In this document: positions 37,523-45,418 of the stretch, in pieces
Layout of the letters: every line of letters begins with the position of its first letter
Numbering within the stretch: position 1 is the stretch's first letter
DNA from: Demequina rhizosphaerae
Lineage (GTDB): Bacteria > Actinomycetota > Actinomycetes > Actinomycetales > Demequinaceae
Assembly (NCBI RefSeq): GCF_000971255.1
Contig: NZ_BBMC01000010.1
Coordinates: forward strand, 42,291-106,290
Reading direction: 5' to 3'
DNA: 64,000 nt
Notes under the pieces: generated by a model
What the model saw: the letters and a program-made list of their open reading frames with translations, nothing else
Told to the model about the DNA's origin: nothing
Database searches by the model: none
Translations under genes and position numbers: made by a program

Positions 37523-38560
37523 GTGGCACTGGTACTGGGACTCGAGAGCACTTGCGACGAGACGGGCGTCGCGCTCGTGGAGGACGGCGAGCTGCTCGCC
37601 GACGTCGTCGCATCGTCGATGGACGAGCACGCGCGCTTCGGCGGCATCGTCCCGGAGGTCGCCTCGCGCGCCCACCTCGAGGCGGTCCTGCCCACGCTCG
37701 ACGAGGCGCTGAGCCGCGCCGGGCGCACGCTGTCCGACGTCGACGCCGTCGCCGTCGCCTCGGGCCCCGGCCTCGTCGGCTCGCTCACCGTCGGCGTCTC
37801 CGCCGCCAAGGCGCTGTCCCTCGGCCTCGGCCGCCCGCTCTACGGCGTCAACCACGTGATCGGCCACGCGGCCGTCGACCAGCTGGTCCATGGCCGGTTC
37901 CCGGACCGCACCATGGCCCTCGTGGTCTCGGGCGGCCACACGTCGCTGCTCATGGTCGACGACATCGCCACGCGCGTCACCGAGCTCGGCCACACGCTGG
38001 ACGATGCGGCGGGCGAGGCCTTCGACAAGGTCGGCCGTCTGCTCGGCCTGCCCTACCCGGGCGGCCCGCACGTCGACCGGCTCGCGCGCGAGGGCGACCC
38101 CGAGGCGATCCCGTTCCCCCGCGGGCTGTCGCGTCCCAAGGACATGGTGAACCACGCGTACGACTTCTCGTTCTCCGGTCTCAAGACCGCGGTCGCGCGG
38201 TGGGTCGAGGCGCGCCGCGCCTCCGGCCAGGAGGTCCCCGTCGAGGACGTGTGCGCGAGCTTCGCGGCGGCCGTCGCCGACGTGCTCGTGACCAAGACCC
38301 TCAACGCGTGCCGCGAGCACGACGTCGAGACGCTCGTCATCGGCGGCGGCTTCTCCGCGAACAGCCAGTTGCGCGAGCTCGCCCAGGCGCGCGGCGAGGC
38401 CGCCGGCATCGACGTCCGCATCCCGCCGCTCCGGTACTGCACCGACAACGGCGCGATGATCGCCGCGCTTGGCTCCGCGGTCGTCGAGGCGGGCGTGAAG
38501 CCCAGCACGCTCGGCATCGGCGTCGACTCCTCGATGCCGCTGTCGACCATCACCGTCTGA
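37523..38560 (+). CDS. tsaD: tRNA N6-threonylcarbamoyladenosine transferase TsaD
   Basis: TsaD transfers the threonylcarbamoyl group to A37 of tRNAs reading ANN codons. The 345-residue protein has [20 protein letters not shown], the metal-binding HLEAV and [25 protein letters not shown], and the ATP-site [14 protein letters not shown] 37523 lies six bases after TACAGT (37511-37516), indicating a leaderless transcript. The 10-mer at 37999 is read Asp-Asp-Ala. Its partners tsaE and tsaB are 5 kb upstream. Confidence 0.95.
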   Translation: MALVLGLESTCDETGVALVEDGELLADVVASSMDEHARFGGIVPEVASRAHLEAVLPTLDEALSRAGRTLSDVDAVAVASGPGLVGSLTVGVSAAKALSLGLGRPLYGVNHVIGHAAVDQLVHGRFPDRTMALVVSGGHTSLLMVDDIATRVTELGHTLDDAAGEAFDKVGRLLGLPYPGGPHVDRLAREGDPEAIPFPRGLSRPKDMVNHAYDFSFSGLKTAVARWVEARRASGQEVPVEDVCASFAAAVADVLVTKTLNACREHDVETLVIGGGFSANSQLRELAQARGEAAGIDVRIPPLRYCTDNGAMIAALGSAVVEAGVKPSTLGIGVDSSMPLSTITV

Positions 38561-40179
38561 TGCGTCGGAGGGCGGCCGCCGCGCTGCTCGCCGCGGCGAC
38601 CATGCTGACGGCGTGCACCGCCGGCGACCCCGCGCCGTCGTCGACGCCGACCCCGCCGGCGCCCGTGCCCACGGCGACCGCGACCTCCCCGGCGCCCGCC
38701 GCATCGTCCAGCCCGACGCCGACCGTCGAGACCCTCGCCTGGGGCCCGACCGTCGCCGACTGGGACGACGCGCTCGCGACCGCGCGCGACCTGCCGCTGC
38801 GGCGCGCGGCGGGCCAGGTGATCGTCGCGGACCTCTACTCGTCGGACCCGGCGGCCGCGGCCGCGCTCGTGCGCGAGCACCACCTGGGCGGCGTGATCCT
38901 CATGGGCGGCGCCGCGCCCTCCGCCGAGGCGGTCGCCGCCCTCACCTCGCGCGTCCAGGGCGCCGACGACCGCGGCTGGCCCGTCTGGGTGTCGGCCGAC
39001 GAGGAGGGCGGCGTGGTCTCGCGGCTCTCCGGGGCGGTGCCCAGCCTGCCCGCGTTCATGGCGGCGGGCGCCGCGACGGACGATGCGGCGGTCACCGAGG
39101 CGTACCGGTCCTCCGCGGCGGACATGCGCGCGCTGGGCGTCAACGTCGACTACGCGCCCGTCGCGGACGTCACCCTCGGCCCGGCCGATCCGATCATCCG
39201 CACCCGCAGCGCCGGCGCCGACCCCGACGACGTCGCCGCGACGGTGAGCGCCGCGGTCGAGGGCTTCGTCGACGGCGGCGTCGTGCCCGTGATCAAGCAC
39301 TTCCCGGGGCACGGGTCCGTGACCGTCGACTCGCACGCCGGGCTGCCGGTGCAGGAGCGCGCGGTGAAGCGGCTGGCCCGCACGGACATGGTGCCGTTCG
39401 CGCGCGCGATCGAGGAGGGTGCGCCCGTCGTGATGCTCGGCCACATCGCGGTGCCGGAGTGGGGCGACGACCCGGCGACGCTCGAGCCCGAGGCGTACGC
39501 GTACCTGCGCGAGGAGCTCGGCTTCACGGGCGTCGCGATCACCGACGCGCTCAACATGGCCGCGGTCGCGGACGGCCGCTCGCAGGGACAGGTCGCGGTC
39601 CGCGCGCTGCGCGCGGGCGCTGACGTGCTGCTCATGCCCGGCGACGTCGGCGGCGTCGTCGACGCGGTCGTCGCGGCGGTCAGGGACGGCCGCCTCTCGC
39701 GCGACCGGCTCGACGAGGCCGCGGCCCGGTCCATCCTGCTGATGCGCTGGACGGACGGGCTCGGCGGCGAGGCGCCGTCGACCGCGTACGGACGCGTCTT
39801 CGCGGCAGCCGGCACGACCGTGGCCGCCGAGGACTGCTCGCGCCCCCTCGTGCGGCGCCGGGCCACCGTCGTCGGGGGCCCGGACGGTGCGGTGCGGGCC
39901 CTCGAGCGCGCGCTCGCGTCGCGCGGGATCGAGGTGGGCGATGGCGGCACGTCGATCGCGCTGCTGTCCTCGGGCGCGTACCGGGCGACGGCCGACGTCG
40001 TGGTATCGCTCGGCGACCCGTGGGGCCTGTTCGACTCGCGGGCGGACGCGTACGCCGCCACCTACGGCGACTCGGCCGCGGCGATCCGCGGGCTCGCGGA
40101 CGTGCTTGTGGGCGATGCGGAGCCCGGCGGCGACTGGCCCGTCGAGCTCGCGGGCGCCCGGCCCGCCTGCGCGGCCTGA
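38560..40179 (+). CDS. GH3 beta-N-acetylglucosaminidase lipoprotein (NagZ-like)
   Basis: The 539-residue product begins with a lipoprotein signal: [19 protein letters not shown], lipobox LTAC with Cys19, then a Pro/Thr/Ser-rich linker to about residue 60. The GH3 domain carries the NagZ signature KHFPGHGSVTVDSHAGLP with the Asp/His dyad and the nucleophile region VAITDALNMAAVADG. It probably removes N-acetylglucosamine from muropeptides or chitin fragments at the outer membrane face. The C-terminal 130 residues are a less conserved GH3 C domain. It overlaps tsaD by one base. 10-mers occur at 38700 and 39078. Confidence 0.9.
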   Translation: MRRRAAAALLAAATMLTACTAGDPAPSSTPTPPAPVPTATATSPAPAASSSPTPTVETLAWGPTVADWDDALATARDLPLRRAAGQVIVADLYSSDPAAAAALVREHHLGGVILMGGAAPSAEAVAALTSRVQGADDRGWPVWVSADEEGGVVSRLSGAVPSLPAFMAAGAATDDAAVTEAYRSSAADMRALGVNVDYAPVADVTLGPADPIIRTRSAGADPDDVAATVSAAVEGFVDGGVVPVIKHFPGHGSVTVDSHAGLPVQERAVKRLARTDMVPFARAIEEGAPVVMLGHIAVPEWGDDPATLEPEAYAYLREELGFTGVAITDALNMAAVADGRSQGQVAVRALRAGADVLLMPGDVGGVVDAVVAAVRDGRLSRDRLDEAAARSILLMRWTDGLGGEAPSTAYGRVFAAAGTTVAAEDCSRPLVRRRATVVGGPDGAVRALERALASRGIEVGDGGTSIALLSSGAYRATADVVVSLGDPWGLFDSRADAYAATYGDSAAAIRGLADVLVGDAEPGGDWPVELAGARPACAA

Positions 40180-40203
40180 CCCGCCGCCCCGCCTGCGCGG
40201 CCT
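40162..40203. repeat. 16-bp direct repeat spanning two convergent stop codons
   Basis: The same 16 bases (CCCGCCTGCGCGGCCT) occur at 40162-40177 and 40188-40203. The first copy runs into the GH3 gene stop and the second overlaps the end of lysG. It looks like a small local duplication. Confidence 0.6.
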
Positions 40204-41077
40204 ACGCGGGCTCGAGGGCGCCGCGGGCCGCCTCGCGGATGGCGCCGGCGACCGTGTCCAGCGCGGCCGACTGGACCCGCCACTGCTGCCAGTACAGGGC
40301 CATGTCCTCGACCGGGCCGCCCAGGTCGACCAGCTCCAGCCCCTCGCGCTGGGCCGCGGGCAGCAGCCCCCAACCCATCCCCAGGGCGATCGCCCTGGCG
40401 AACTCGGGCGACGACGGGACGCGGTGCCGCGGCGGGCGGTCCGGATCCGCGCCCCTCGCCTCGAGCCACCGGGTCTGGATGGTGTCGCGCCGATCGAAGT
40501 CGACCACCGGTGCCGACGCGAGGGCCTCGGGGGAGACGCCCTCGCCGAACCAGCGCGCCGCGAAGGCGGGGGCCGCGACCGCGCGGTAGCGCATGCGCCC
40601 CAGCCGGGTCACGGAGCACCCCGGGACCGCGGCGGCCCGCGTGGTGACCGCGCCCACCACCTCGCCGCGCTGCAGCAGGTCCGCGGTGTACTGCTCGTCC
40701 TCCCGATGGAGATGCACCGTGGTGCCCAGGTCGGGCAGCACCGCCGCGAGCGGCTCGAGCAGCCACGTCGCGAGCGAGTCCGCGTTCACCGCGATGCGCA
40801 GCGGCGCGGGCCGGTCGTCGGCGATCCCCAGGGCGGCCGCGGCCTCGGCCTCGAGGAGCGCGACCTGGCGGGCGTAGCGGACCACGGCCTCGCCGGCCGG
40901 GGTCGCCCGCACCGGTCGGGAGCGCACCAGCAGCACCTGCCCGGTCAGCCGCTCGAGCGTCGCCATCCGCTGGCTCACAGCGGACTGCGTGACGTGCAGG
41001 GCCCTCGCGGCGGCGTCGAGCGACCCCTCGTCGACGACGGCAGCCAGCGTCTGCGCGAGGTCGGCGGGGATCTTCAT
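40202..41077 (-). CDS. lysG: LysR-family regulator, LysG/ArgP type
   Basis: A 291-residue LysR-type regulator. The N-terminal winged helix-turn-helix is GSLDAAARALHVTQSAVSQR (residues about 18-37), followed by the linker and the effector-binding domain (PLRIAVNADSLATWLLEPLA; ALGMGWGLLPAAQ). Sequence style and its divergence from lysE match LysG of Corynebacterium glutamicum, which activates lysE when lysine, arginine or histidine accumulate. The intergenic inverted repeat at 41081-41119 is the likely binding site. Confidence 0.88.
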   Translation of the reverse strand: MKIPADLAQTLAAVVDEGSLDAAARALHVTQSAVSQRMATLERLTGQVLLVRSRPVRATPAGEAVVRYARQVALLEAEAAAALGIADDRPAPLRIAVNADSLATWLLEPLAAVLPDLGTTVHLHREDEQYTADLLQRGEVVGAVTTRAAAVPGCSVTRLGRMRYRAVAAPAFAARWFGEGVSPEALASAPVVDFDRRDTIQTRWLEARGADPDRPPRHRVPSSPEFARAIALGMGWGLLPAAQREGLELVDLGGPVEDMALYWQQWRVQSAALDTVAGAIREAARGALEPA

Positions 41078-41080
41078 ATG

Positions 41081-41119
41081 AGCAACGCTAATGTAGTATT
41101 CACAATTGTTAGTGGTGCT
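41081..41119. promoter_or_regulatory. Probable LysG operator between lysG and lysE
   Basis: AGCAACGCTAA (41081-41091) and TTAGTGGTGCT (41109-41119) are inverted arms matching at 9 of 11 positions around a 17-base AT-rich spacer with ACAATTGT. This is the right place for LysG binding. The lysE -10 is TACCGT at 41136-41141. Confidence 0.6.
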
Positions 41120-41147
41120 GTGGATAACCGGACCCTACCGTGTCGCC

Positions 41148-41852
41148 ATGACCTACCTCGCCGGGCTCGGCCTCGCCTTCTCGCTCATCGTCGCGATCGG
41201 CGCGCAGAACGTGTTCGTGCTGCGCCAGGGGCTCCGGCGCGAGCACGTGGGGATCGTCGTCCTCATCTGCGCGGCATCGGACGCGGTGCTGGTCGCGGCC
41301 GGGGTGGCGGGCATGGGCGCGGCGGTCGGGAGCTTGCCGTGGCTCGTCGCCGCCGCGCGCTGGGCGGGGGCCGCGTTCCTGCTCGGCTACGCGGTGCTCG
41401 CGGCGCGGCGCGCGCTGCGTCCGGAGGGGGAGCGCCTCGAGGTGGACGATGCGCGAGTCGTGGTCCCCGCGCAGGTCGCGGCGGCCTCCGGCGCCCCTCG
41501 CGCGGCCGAGGACGCCGCATCGTCCCCGGCGGTCCCCGCATCGTCCGGGCGTGTGGCGGTCGCGCAGTCGGGGCGCGCCGTCGCCGCCGCCTGCCTCGCG
41601 CTCACCTGGCTCAACCCCCACGTCTACCTCGACACCGTGGTGCTGATGGGCACCGTCGGGTCGACGCACGAGGCGCGGTGGCTGTTCGCTGCGGGCGCGG
41701 CGACGGCGAGCGCCGTGTGGTTCACGGCGTTGGGCTACGGGGCGCGGCTGCTCTCGGGCGTGCTCGCGCGGCCCGGGGCGTGGCGCGTGCTCGACGGCGC
41801 GATCGCGCTCGTCATGGCGGCGCTGGCCGTCACGCTCGCGGCCGGCGCATAG
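41148..41852 (+). CDS. lysE: LysE-family basic amino acid exporter
   Basis: LysE exports lysine and arginine. The 234-residue protein has five to six membrane segments; the N-terminus MTYLAGLGLAFSLIVAIGAQ NVFVLRQGL contains the LysE signature, and CLALTWLNPHVYLDTVVLMG the second. ATG 41148 is six bases after TACCGT, so the transcript is probably leaderless. The cytoplasmic loop (residues about 95-145) is an Ala/Pro/Ser-rich linker that holds three exact copies of the dispersed 10-mer (41444, 41516, 41537). Confidence 0.9.
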   Translation: MTYLAGLGLAFSLIVAIGAQNVFVLRQGLRREHVGIVVLICAASDAVLVAAGVAGMGAAVGSLPWLVAAARWAGAAFLLGYAVLAARRALRPEGERLEVDDARVVVPAQVAAASGAPRAAEDAASSPAVPASSGRVAVAQSGRAVAAACLALTWLNPHVYLDTVVLMGTVGSTHEARWLFAAGAATASAVWFTALGYGARLLSGVLARPGAWRVLDGAIALVMAALAVTLAAGA

Positions 41853-41893
41853 GCGCCGCGCCCGCACGTCGAGCGCGTGGGTGCGGCGGGCCC
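41853..41893. terminator. Imperfect hairpin between convergent lysE and radical-SAM gene
   Basis: A GC-rich imperfect inverted repeat (left arm near 41855-41867, right arm near 41879-41890, with a bulge) fills the 43-base gap between two convergent stop codons. It is a plausible bidirectional terminator, but the pairing is not clean. Confidence 0.35.
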
Positions 41894-41895
41894 GC

Positions 41896-43170
41896 CTAGC
41901 GGAGAGTCGGTCCGACGAGCTCCGCCATGCGGCGGATCGTCGGCGCGGCATGCGAGAAGAACCGGAAGTACCCCGGGCACAGGTGGTTGAGGCCGGGCTC
42001 GCCGTCGGCGGTCGTGTCGAAGCGGTCCTTGGGGCAGCCGCCGTGGCAGGCCCACCGCACCGGGCACTCGCGGCACTGCGACGGCAGGCTCGTGAGCTTC
42101 GCCTTGCCGAACTCGCGCTGCTCGGGCGACTGCAGGATCGACTGCAGCGACCGCTCGGCGACGTTGCCTCGCGAGAAGCCGGGCTCGACGTAGTGGTCGC
42201 ACGCGTACACGTCGCCGGTGTGCTCGACCGCGAGCGCGCCGCCGCACTCGGGTGCGTGCACGCACATCGAGTACTGCCCGAGCGCGTTGCCCAGCATGAC
42301 GTCGAAGTGCTGGACGAACATCATGCCGACGTCGTGCGCGGCCCACTCGTCGAAGATCGCCGCGAGGAACTCGCCCCAGGCTGCGGGATCGACGCTGCGG
42401 CTCGTCACGGCGTCGCCCTCCTGCCGGTAGAGGATGCGCGTGCCGTTGCCGTCCTTCCATCCCTGCTCGGCGATGGGGAGCTGCTCCCGGGTCACGCGCT
42501 CCACGATCGGGATGAACTGGAGGTGGCGGGCGCCGAGCTCGTCGCGGAAGTATCGGTAGACCTCGAGCCCGTGATCCTGGTTGGCGGCGTGCACGGTGCA
42601 CAGGATGTTGTAGTCGACGCCGTGGCGCTTGAGCACCTCGTGCCCGCGCATCACCTGCGCGTGCGTCGCGCGGCCGGCCTTGTTGACGCGGTAGGCGTCG
42701 TGGAGGTGGGCCGGGCCATCGACGCTGAGGCCGATGAGGAAGCCGTTGACCGCGAGGAACTCGCCCCACGCATCGTCCAGCAGCGTGCCGTTGGTCTGCA
42801 GGGTGTGCCGGACCGTCTGCTGGGGGCGGCGCAGCTGCTCCGCGAGCTCGACCGCGCGCCGGAAGAACGGGATCCCGCGCATCGTGGGCTCGCCGCCCTG
42901 CCATGCGATCTCGACCTCGCCGTCCGGCTGCGAGCGCAGCAGGTTCGCGAGGTAGGACTCGAGGCCGGCCTCGGACATGCGCTGGCCGTCGCTGTCGTAC
43001 AGCAGCTCCTTGGATAGGAAGAAGCAGTACGTGCAGTCGAGGTTGCACGCCGCGCCGGTCGGCTTGGCCAGGACCGTGAACGGCAGCCTGCGGCGTCCGC
43101 CCGCGGTGAGCGGGTCGAGGCCGGGCACGGCGACGACGACGGGGCGGGGGGAATCCGGTGAATCAGACAT
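41896..43170 (-). CDS. Radical SAM sulfatase-maturating enzyme (anSME-type)
   Basis: This 424-residue radical SAM protein resembles anaerobic sulfatase-maturating enzymes, which oxidise a Cys or Ser of a sulfatase to formylglycine. The SAM cluster motif is CNLDCTYC (Cys42, 46, 49), followed by AWQGGEPTMRG and HTLQTNGTLL. The C-terminal SPASM region holds further cysteines (CVHAPECGGALAVEHTGDVY ACDHYV; CRECPVRWACHGGCPKDRF). The sulfatase gene just upstream, with a CTPSR motif, is its obvious client. A TAGAAT -10 lies nine bases before the ATG. A 10-mer at 42769 is read Asp-Asp-Ala. Confidence 0.9.
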   Translation of the reverse strand: MSDSPDSPRPVVVAVPGLDPLTAGGRRRLPFTVLAKPTGAACNLDCTYCFFLSKELLYDSDGQRMSEAGLESYLANLLRSQPDGEVEIAWQGGEPTMRGIPFFRRAVELAEQLRRPQQTVRHTLQTNGTLLDDAWGEFLAVNGFLIGLSVDGPAHLHDAYRVNKAGRATHAQVMRGHEVLKRHGVDYNILCTVHAANQDHGLEVYRYFRDELGARHLQFIPIVERVTREQLPIAEQGWKDGNGTRILYRQEGDAVTSRSVDPAAWGEFLAAIFDEWAAHDVGMMFVQHFDVMLGNALGQYSMCVHAPECGGALAVEHTGDVYACDHYVEPGFSRGNVAERSLQSILQSPEQREFGKAKLTSLPSQCRECPVRWACHGGCPKDRFDTTADGEPGLNHLCPGYFRFFSHAAPTIRRMAELVGPTLR

Positions 43171-43230
43171 ACGGTGACAATTCTACGGGGGCGGCGGTGG
43201 GGCGAGGCGGGACCGGAGGCCGGGGAAGCA

Positions 43231-43268
43231 CGATGCGGCCGCCCACGTCGCCGTGGACGGCCGCATCG
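43231..43268 (-). terminator. Terminator after the sulfatase gene
   Basis: Arms CGATGCGGCCG (43231-43241) and CGGCCGCATCG (43258-43268) pair perfectly over 11 bp. Inside, CCACG/CGTGG adds five more pairs around TCGC, with one C/A mismatch between the two stems. The outer stem carries the CGATGCG core of the dispersed word. Confidence 0.75.
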
Positions 43269-43280
43269 CTCACGCTCGGG

Positions 43281-44852
43281 TCAGGAGACCCAGCCGCGGA
43301 GGTTCTCCTCCATCTCGGCGTTCTTGCGCTCGAGCTCGGCGGCGAGACGCGCGCCGATCTCGGGGTTGCTGTCGAGGATGTCGTACGACTCGCTCGGGTC
43401 CGCCTCGAGGTCGAAGAGCCAGGGACCCTTCACGTGCGCACCGATGGTGAACACGTCGCCGCTCATCGTGTAGAGGTACGGCGTGCGCGCGTGGTACTTG
43501 TACCGGCCGTCGCTGACCGCCATCAGCTCGCTGCCGGCGTAGTAGTAGTAGAACTCGCTGACCTCGTCGCTCTCCCCCGCGATGAGCGGGGCCATGCTCG
43601 AGCCGTCGATCGCGCGGTCGGTGGGCAGCGGGATGTCGATCCAGTCCAGCAGCGTCGGCATGAGGTCGGTGCCCATGGTCATGGTGTCGATCGTCTGGCC
43701 GCCCTCGACGCCGTCGGGCCAGTGGACGATGAACGGCACGAGCTGGCCACCCTCGTAGACCATGCCCTTGCGGCCGCGGTGGTCGCCCGCGTCGCCCTGG
43801 AACCACGGACCGTTGTCGCTGGTCACCACGACGATGGTGTTGTCGAGCTGGCCGGTGGCCTCGAGCTCGTCGACGATGCGGCCGATGCCGTCGTCCAGCC
43901 CCTCGACCACGTCGCCGTACAGGCCGGCGTCGGAGCGGCCCTCGTTCTCCTCCGCCGCGAACAGGGGCTCGTGCGGGAAGTTGTGGGCGAAGTACAGGAA
44001 GAACGGGTCGTCGCTCTCCGCCGCCTCGGCCACGAAGTCGACCGCGGCATCCGTGTAGAAGGCATCGAGCTCGGTCTGGTCGACGGTCTCGAGCAGCACC
44101 TCCTCGTCCTGGTAGATCGAGAAGGGCGCCATGTCGTTCGAGTACAGCGAGCCGAGGAACGAGTCGAAGCCGAAGTCGTTCGGCTTCGAGCCCTCGGTGT
44201 CGCCGATGTGCCACTTGCCGATCATGCCCGTGTCATAGCCCGACGCCTGCAGGACGTCGGGGATGGTGATCTCGGCCTGCGTGAGCCCGTGGGCGTCCGC
44301 CGTGAGGTTCATGAGGTTCATCGCGCCGGAGCTGGGGAACAGCACCTCGGGCACGCCGGCGCGGGGCGCGAGGCGACCGGTGAGCATCGCGGCACGCGAG
44401 GGCGTGCACACGGCCGACGGCGAGTGGTAGTTCGTCAGCACCGCGCCGTCCTCGGCGAGCGCGTCGAGGTTCGGGGTCTTGATGGGCGTGTCGCCCATGA
44501 AGCCGAGGTCCTCGTAGCCGAGGTCGTCGTAGTAGACGAGAAGCACGTTGGGGGCCTCGCCCGACGAGGTGGTGCCGGCGAGCGCGTCCAGGTACTCGTC
44601 CTTGGACGCCTCGTGCTCGGGCGAGTTGTCGGGGCTGCTCGTCAGCGCCTTGAACCCGACGTAGCCGCCGCCGGCGATCACGGCGGCGCCGGGCAGCGCG
44701 AGCGTGAGGCCGGTCGCCTTGAGGACCTTCTTGCCGCGGCCGCGCTTGCGGCGCGGCTCGACGACCGTCTCCTCCGGCGCGGACGTCTCGGCGGGCGCGT
44801 CCGGCGTGGTGTCCCGGGGCTCCGGGGACTCGGGGGGCAGTTCTGATGACAT
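43281..44852 (-). CDS. Membrane-anchored sulfatase (arylsulfatase family)
   Basis: The 523-residue protein is a type I sulfatase. The formylglycine motif is CTPSR with Cys149 (SAVCTPSRAAMLTG); metal ligands come from LLVYYDDLGYEDLG and TSDNGPWFQG, and GKWHIGD is also conserved. A basic cytoplasmic N-terminus (about 42 residues) precedes one membrane segment (residues about 43-70), so the catalytic domain is outside. ATG 44852 has AGGAGG close upstream. The substrate is unknown; host or plant sulfated glycans are possible. The maturase gene is next downstream. Confidence 0.9.
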   Translation of the reverse strand: MSSELPPESPEPRDTTPDAPAETSAPEETVVEPRRKRGRGKKVLKATGLTLALPGAAVIAGGGYVGFKALTSSPDNSPEHEASKDEYLDALAGTTSSGEAPNVLLVYYDDLGYEDLGFMGDTPIKTPNLDALAEDGAVLTNYHSPSAVCTPSRAAMLTGRLAPRAGVPEVLFPSSGAMNLMNLTADAHGLTQAEITIPDVLQASGYDTGMIGKWHIGDTEGSKPNDFGFDSFLGSLYSNDMAPFSIYQDEEVLLETVDQTELDAFYTDAAVDFVAEAAESDDPFFLYFAHNFPHEPLFAAEENEGRSDAGLYGDVVEGLDDGIGRIVDELEATGQLDNTIVVVTSDNGPWFQGDAGDHRGRKGMVYEGGQLVPFIVHWPDGVEGGQTIDTMTMGTDLMPTLLDWIDIPLPTDRAIDGSSMAPLIAGESDEVSEFYYYYAGSELMAVSDGRYKYHARTPYLYTMSGDVFTIGAHVKGPWLFDLEADPSESYDILDSNPEIGARLAAELERKNAEMEENLRGWVS

Positions 44853-44996
44853 CGTTGTCCTCCTTGTGGCGTGGCCTCGACCGTGGTCCGCGCCGTGCGT
44901 CCCGCCGTCTCGCCTCGCTGTTCGATGCGTGCGTATCGCCTGCGCCGCCGCGACGGCCCGGCTGGCGGGACCGCGGGGGCGCAAGCAACGGCGACC

Positions 44997-45031
44997 ATCC
45001 TAGATGAATATCCACCGACTGGTGGACATTC
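44997..45031 (-). promoter_or_regulatory. Sulfatase promoter region with operator-like inverted repeat
   Basis: On the minus strand TAGGAT (45002-44997) is a good -10 element. Just upstream of it, GAATATCCACC (45006-45016) and GGTGGACATTC (45021-45031) are inverted arms matching at 10 of 11 positions around GACT, covering the -35 region. No -35 consensus is visible, so an activator or repressor probably binds here. The leader would be about 140 bases. Confidence 0.5.
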
Positions 45032-45121
45032 CTGGAACGGGGCCGTCGCGCTCGTCGCCGCGGTGGTGGTGACCGCGCTCGCGGCGGGCGCGCGGGCGGG
45101 CCGGGTGCCTAGGCTGTCCGC

Positions 45122-45418
45122 ATGGCACGGCTCACGGAGGCTCAGGTGGAGGAGACGCGTCGCCGCGTCGAGGCGGGGGAGCGGCGCGACGACGTCGCGG
45201 CCGCGGTCGGGATCTCGCGATCGAGCGTCGACTCGATCATGACGGGGCGCCGCGGCGGGCCCTCGCGGCGGGCGGGCGCTCTCGACGCGGACGCGAAGGC
45301 GCGCATCGTCGCGCTCGCGGACGCCGGCATGTCGCAGACCGCGATCGCGCGCGAGGTCGGCACGAGCCAGCAGATGGTGAGCAAGACGCTCAAGGCCGCC
45401 CGCGAGGGCCAGGGTTAG
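45122..45418 (+). CDS. Small protein with two helix-turn-helix motifs
   Basis: A 98-residue protein with two predicted helix-turn-helix units: GERRDDVAAAVGISRSSVDS (residues about 19-38) and GMSQTAIAREVGTSQQMVSK (about 70-89), joined by a basic linker. It resembles resolvase- or transposase-type Hin-like HTH modules, but no catalytic domain is present. ATG 45122 lies six bases after TAGGCT (45110-45115). Its target is unknown. The stop overlaps the stop of the convergent methyltransferase gene. Confidence 0.75.
   Translation: MARLTEAQVEETRRRVEAGERRDDVAAAVGISRSSVDSIMTGRRGGPSRRAGALDADAKARIVALADAGMSQTAIAREVGTSQQMVSKTLKAAREGQG

Noticed and set aside
41896..43170. Radical SAM/SPASM protein as a RiPP maturase
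   Set aside because: No precursor peptide gene is nearby, and a CTPSR-type sulfatase is directly upstream, so sulfatase maturation is the simpler reading.
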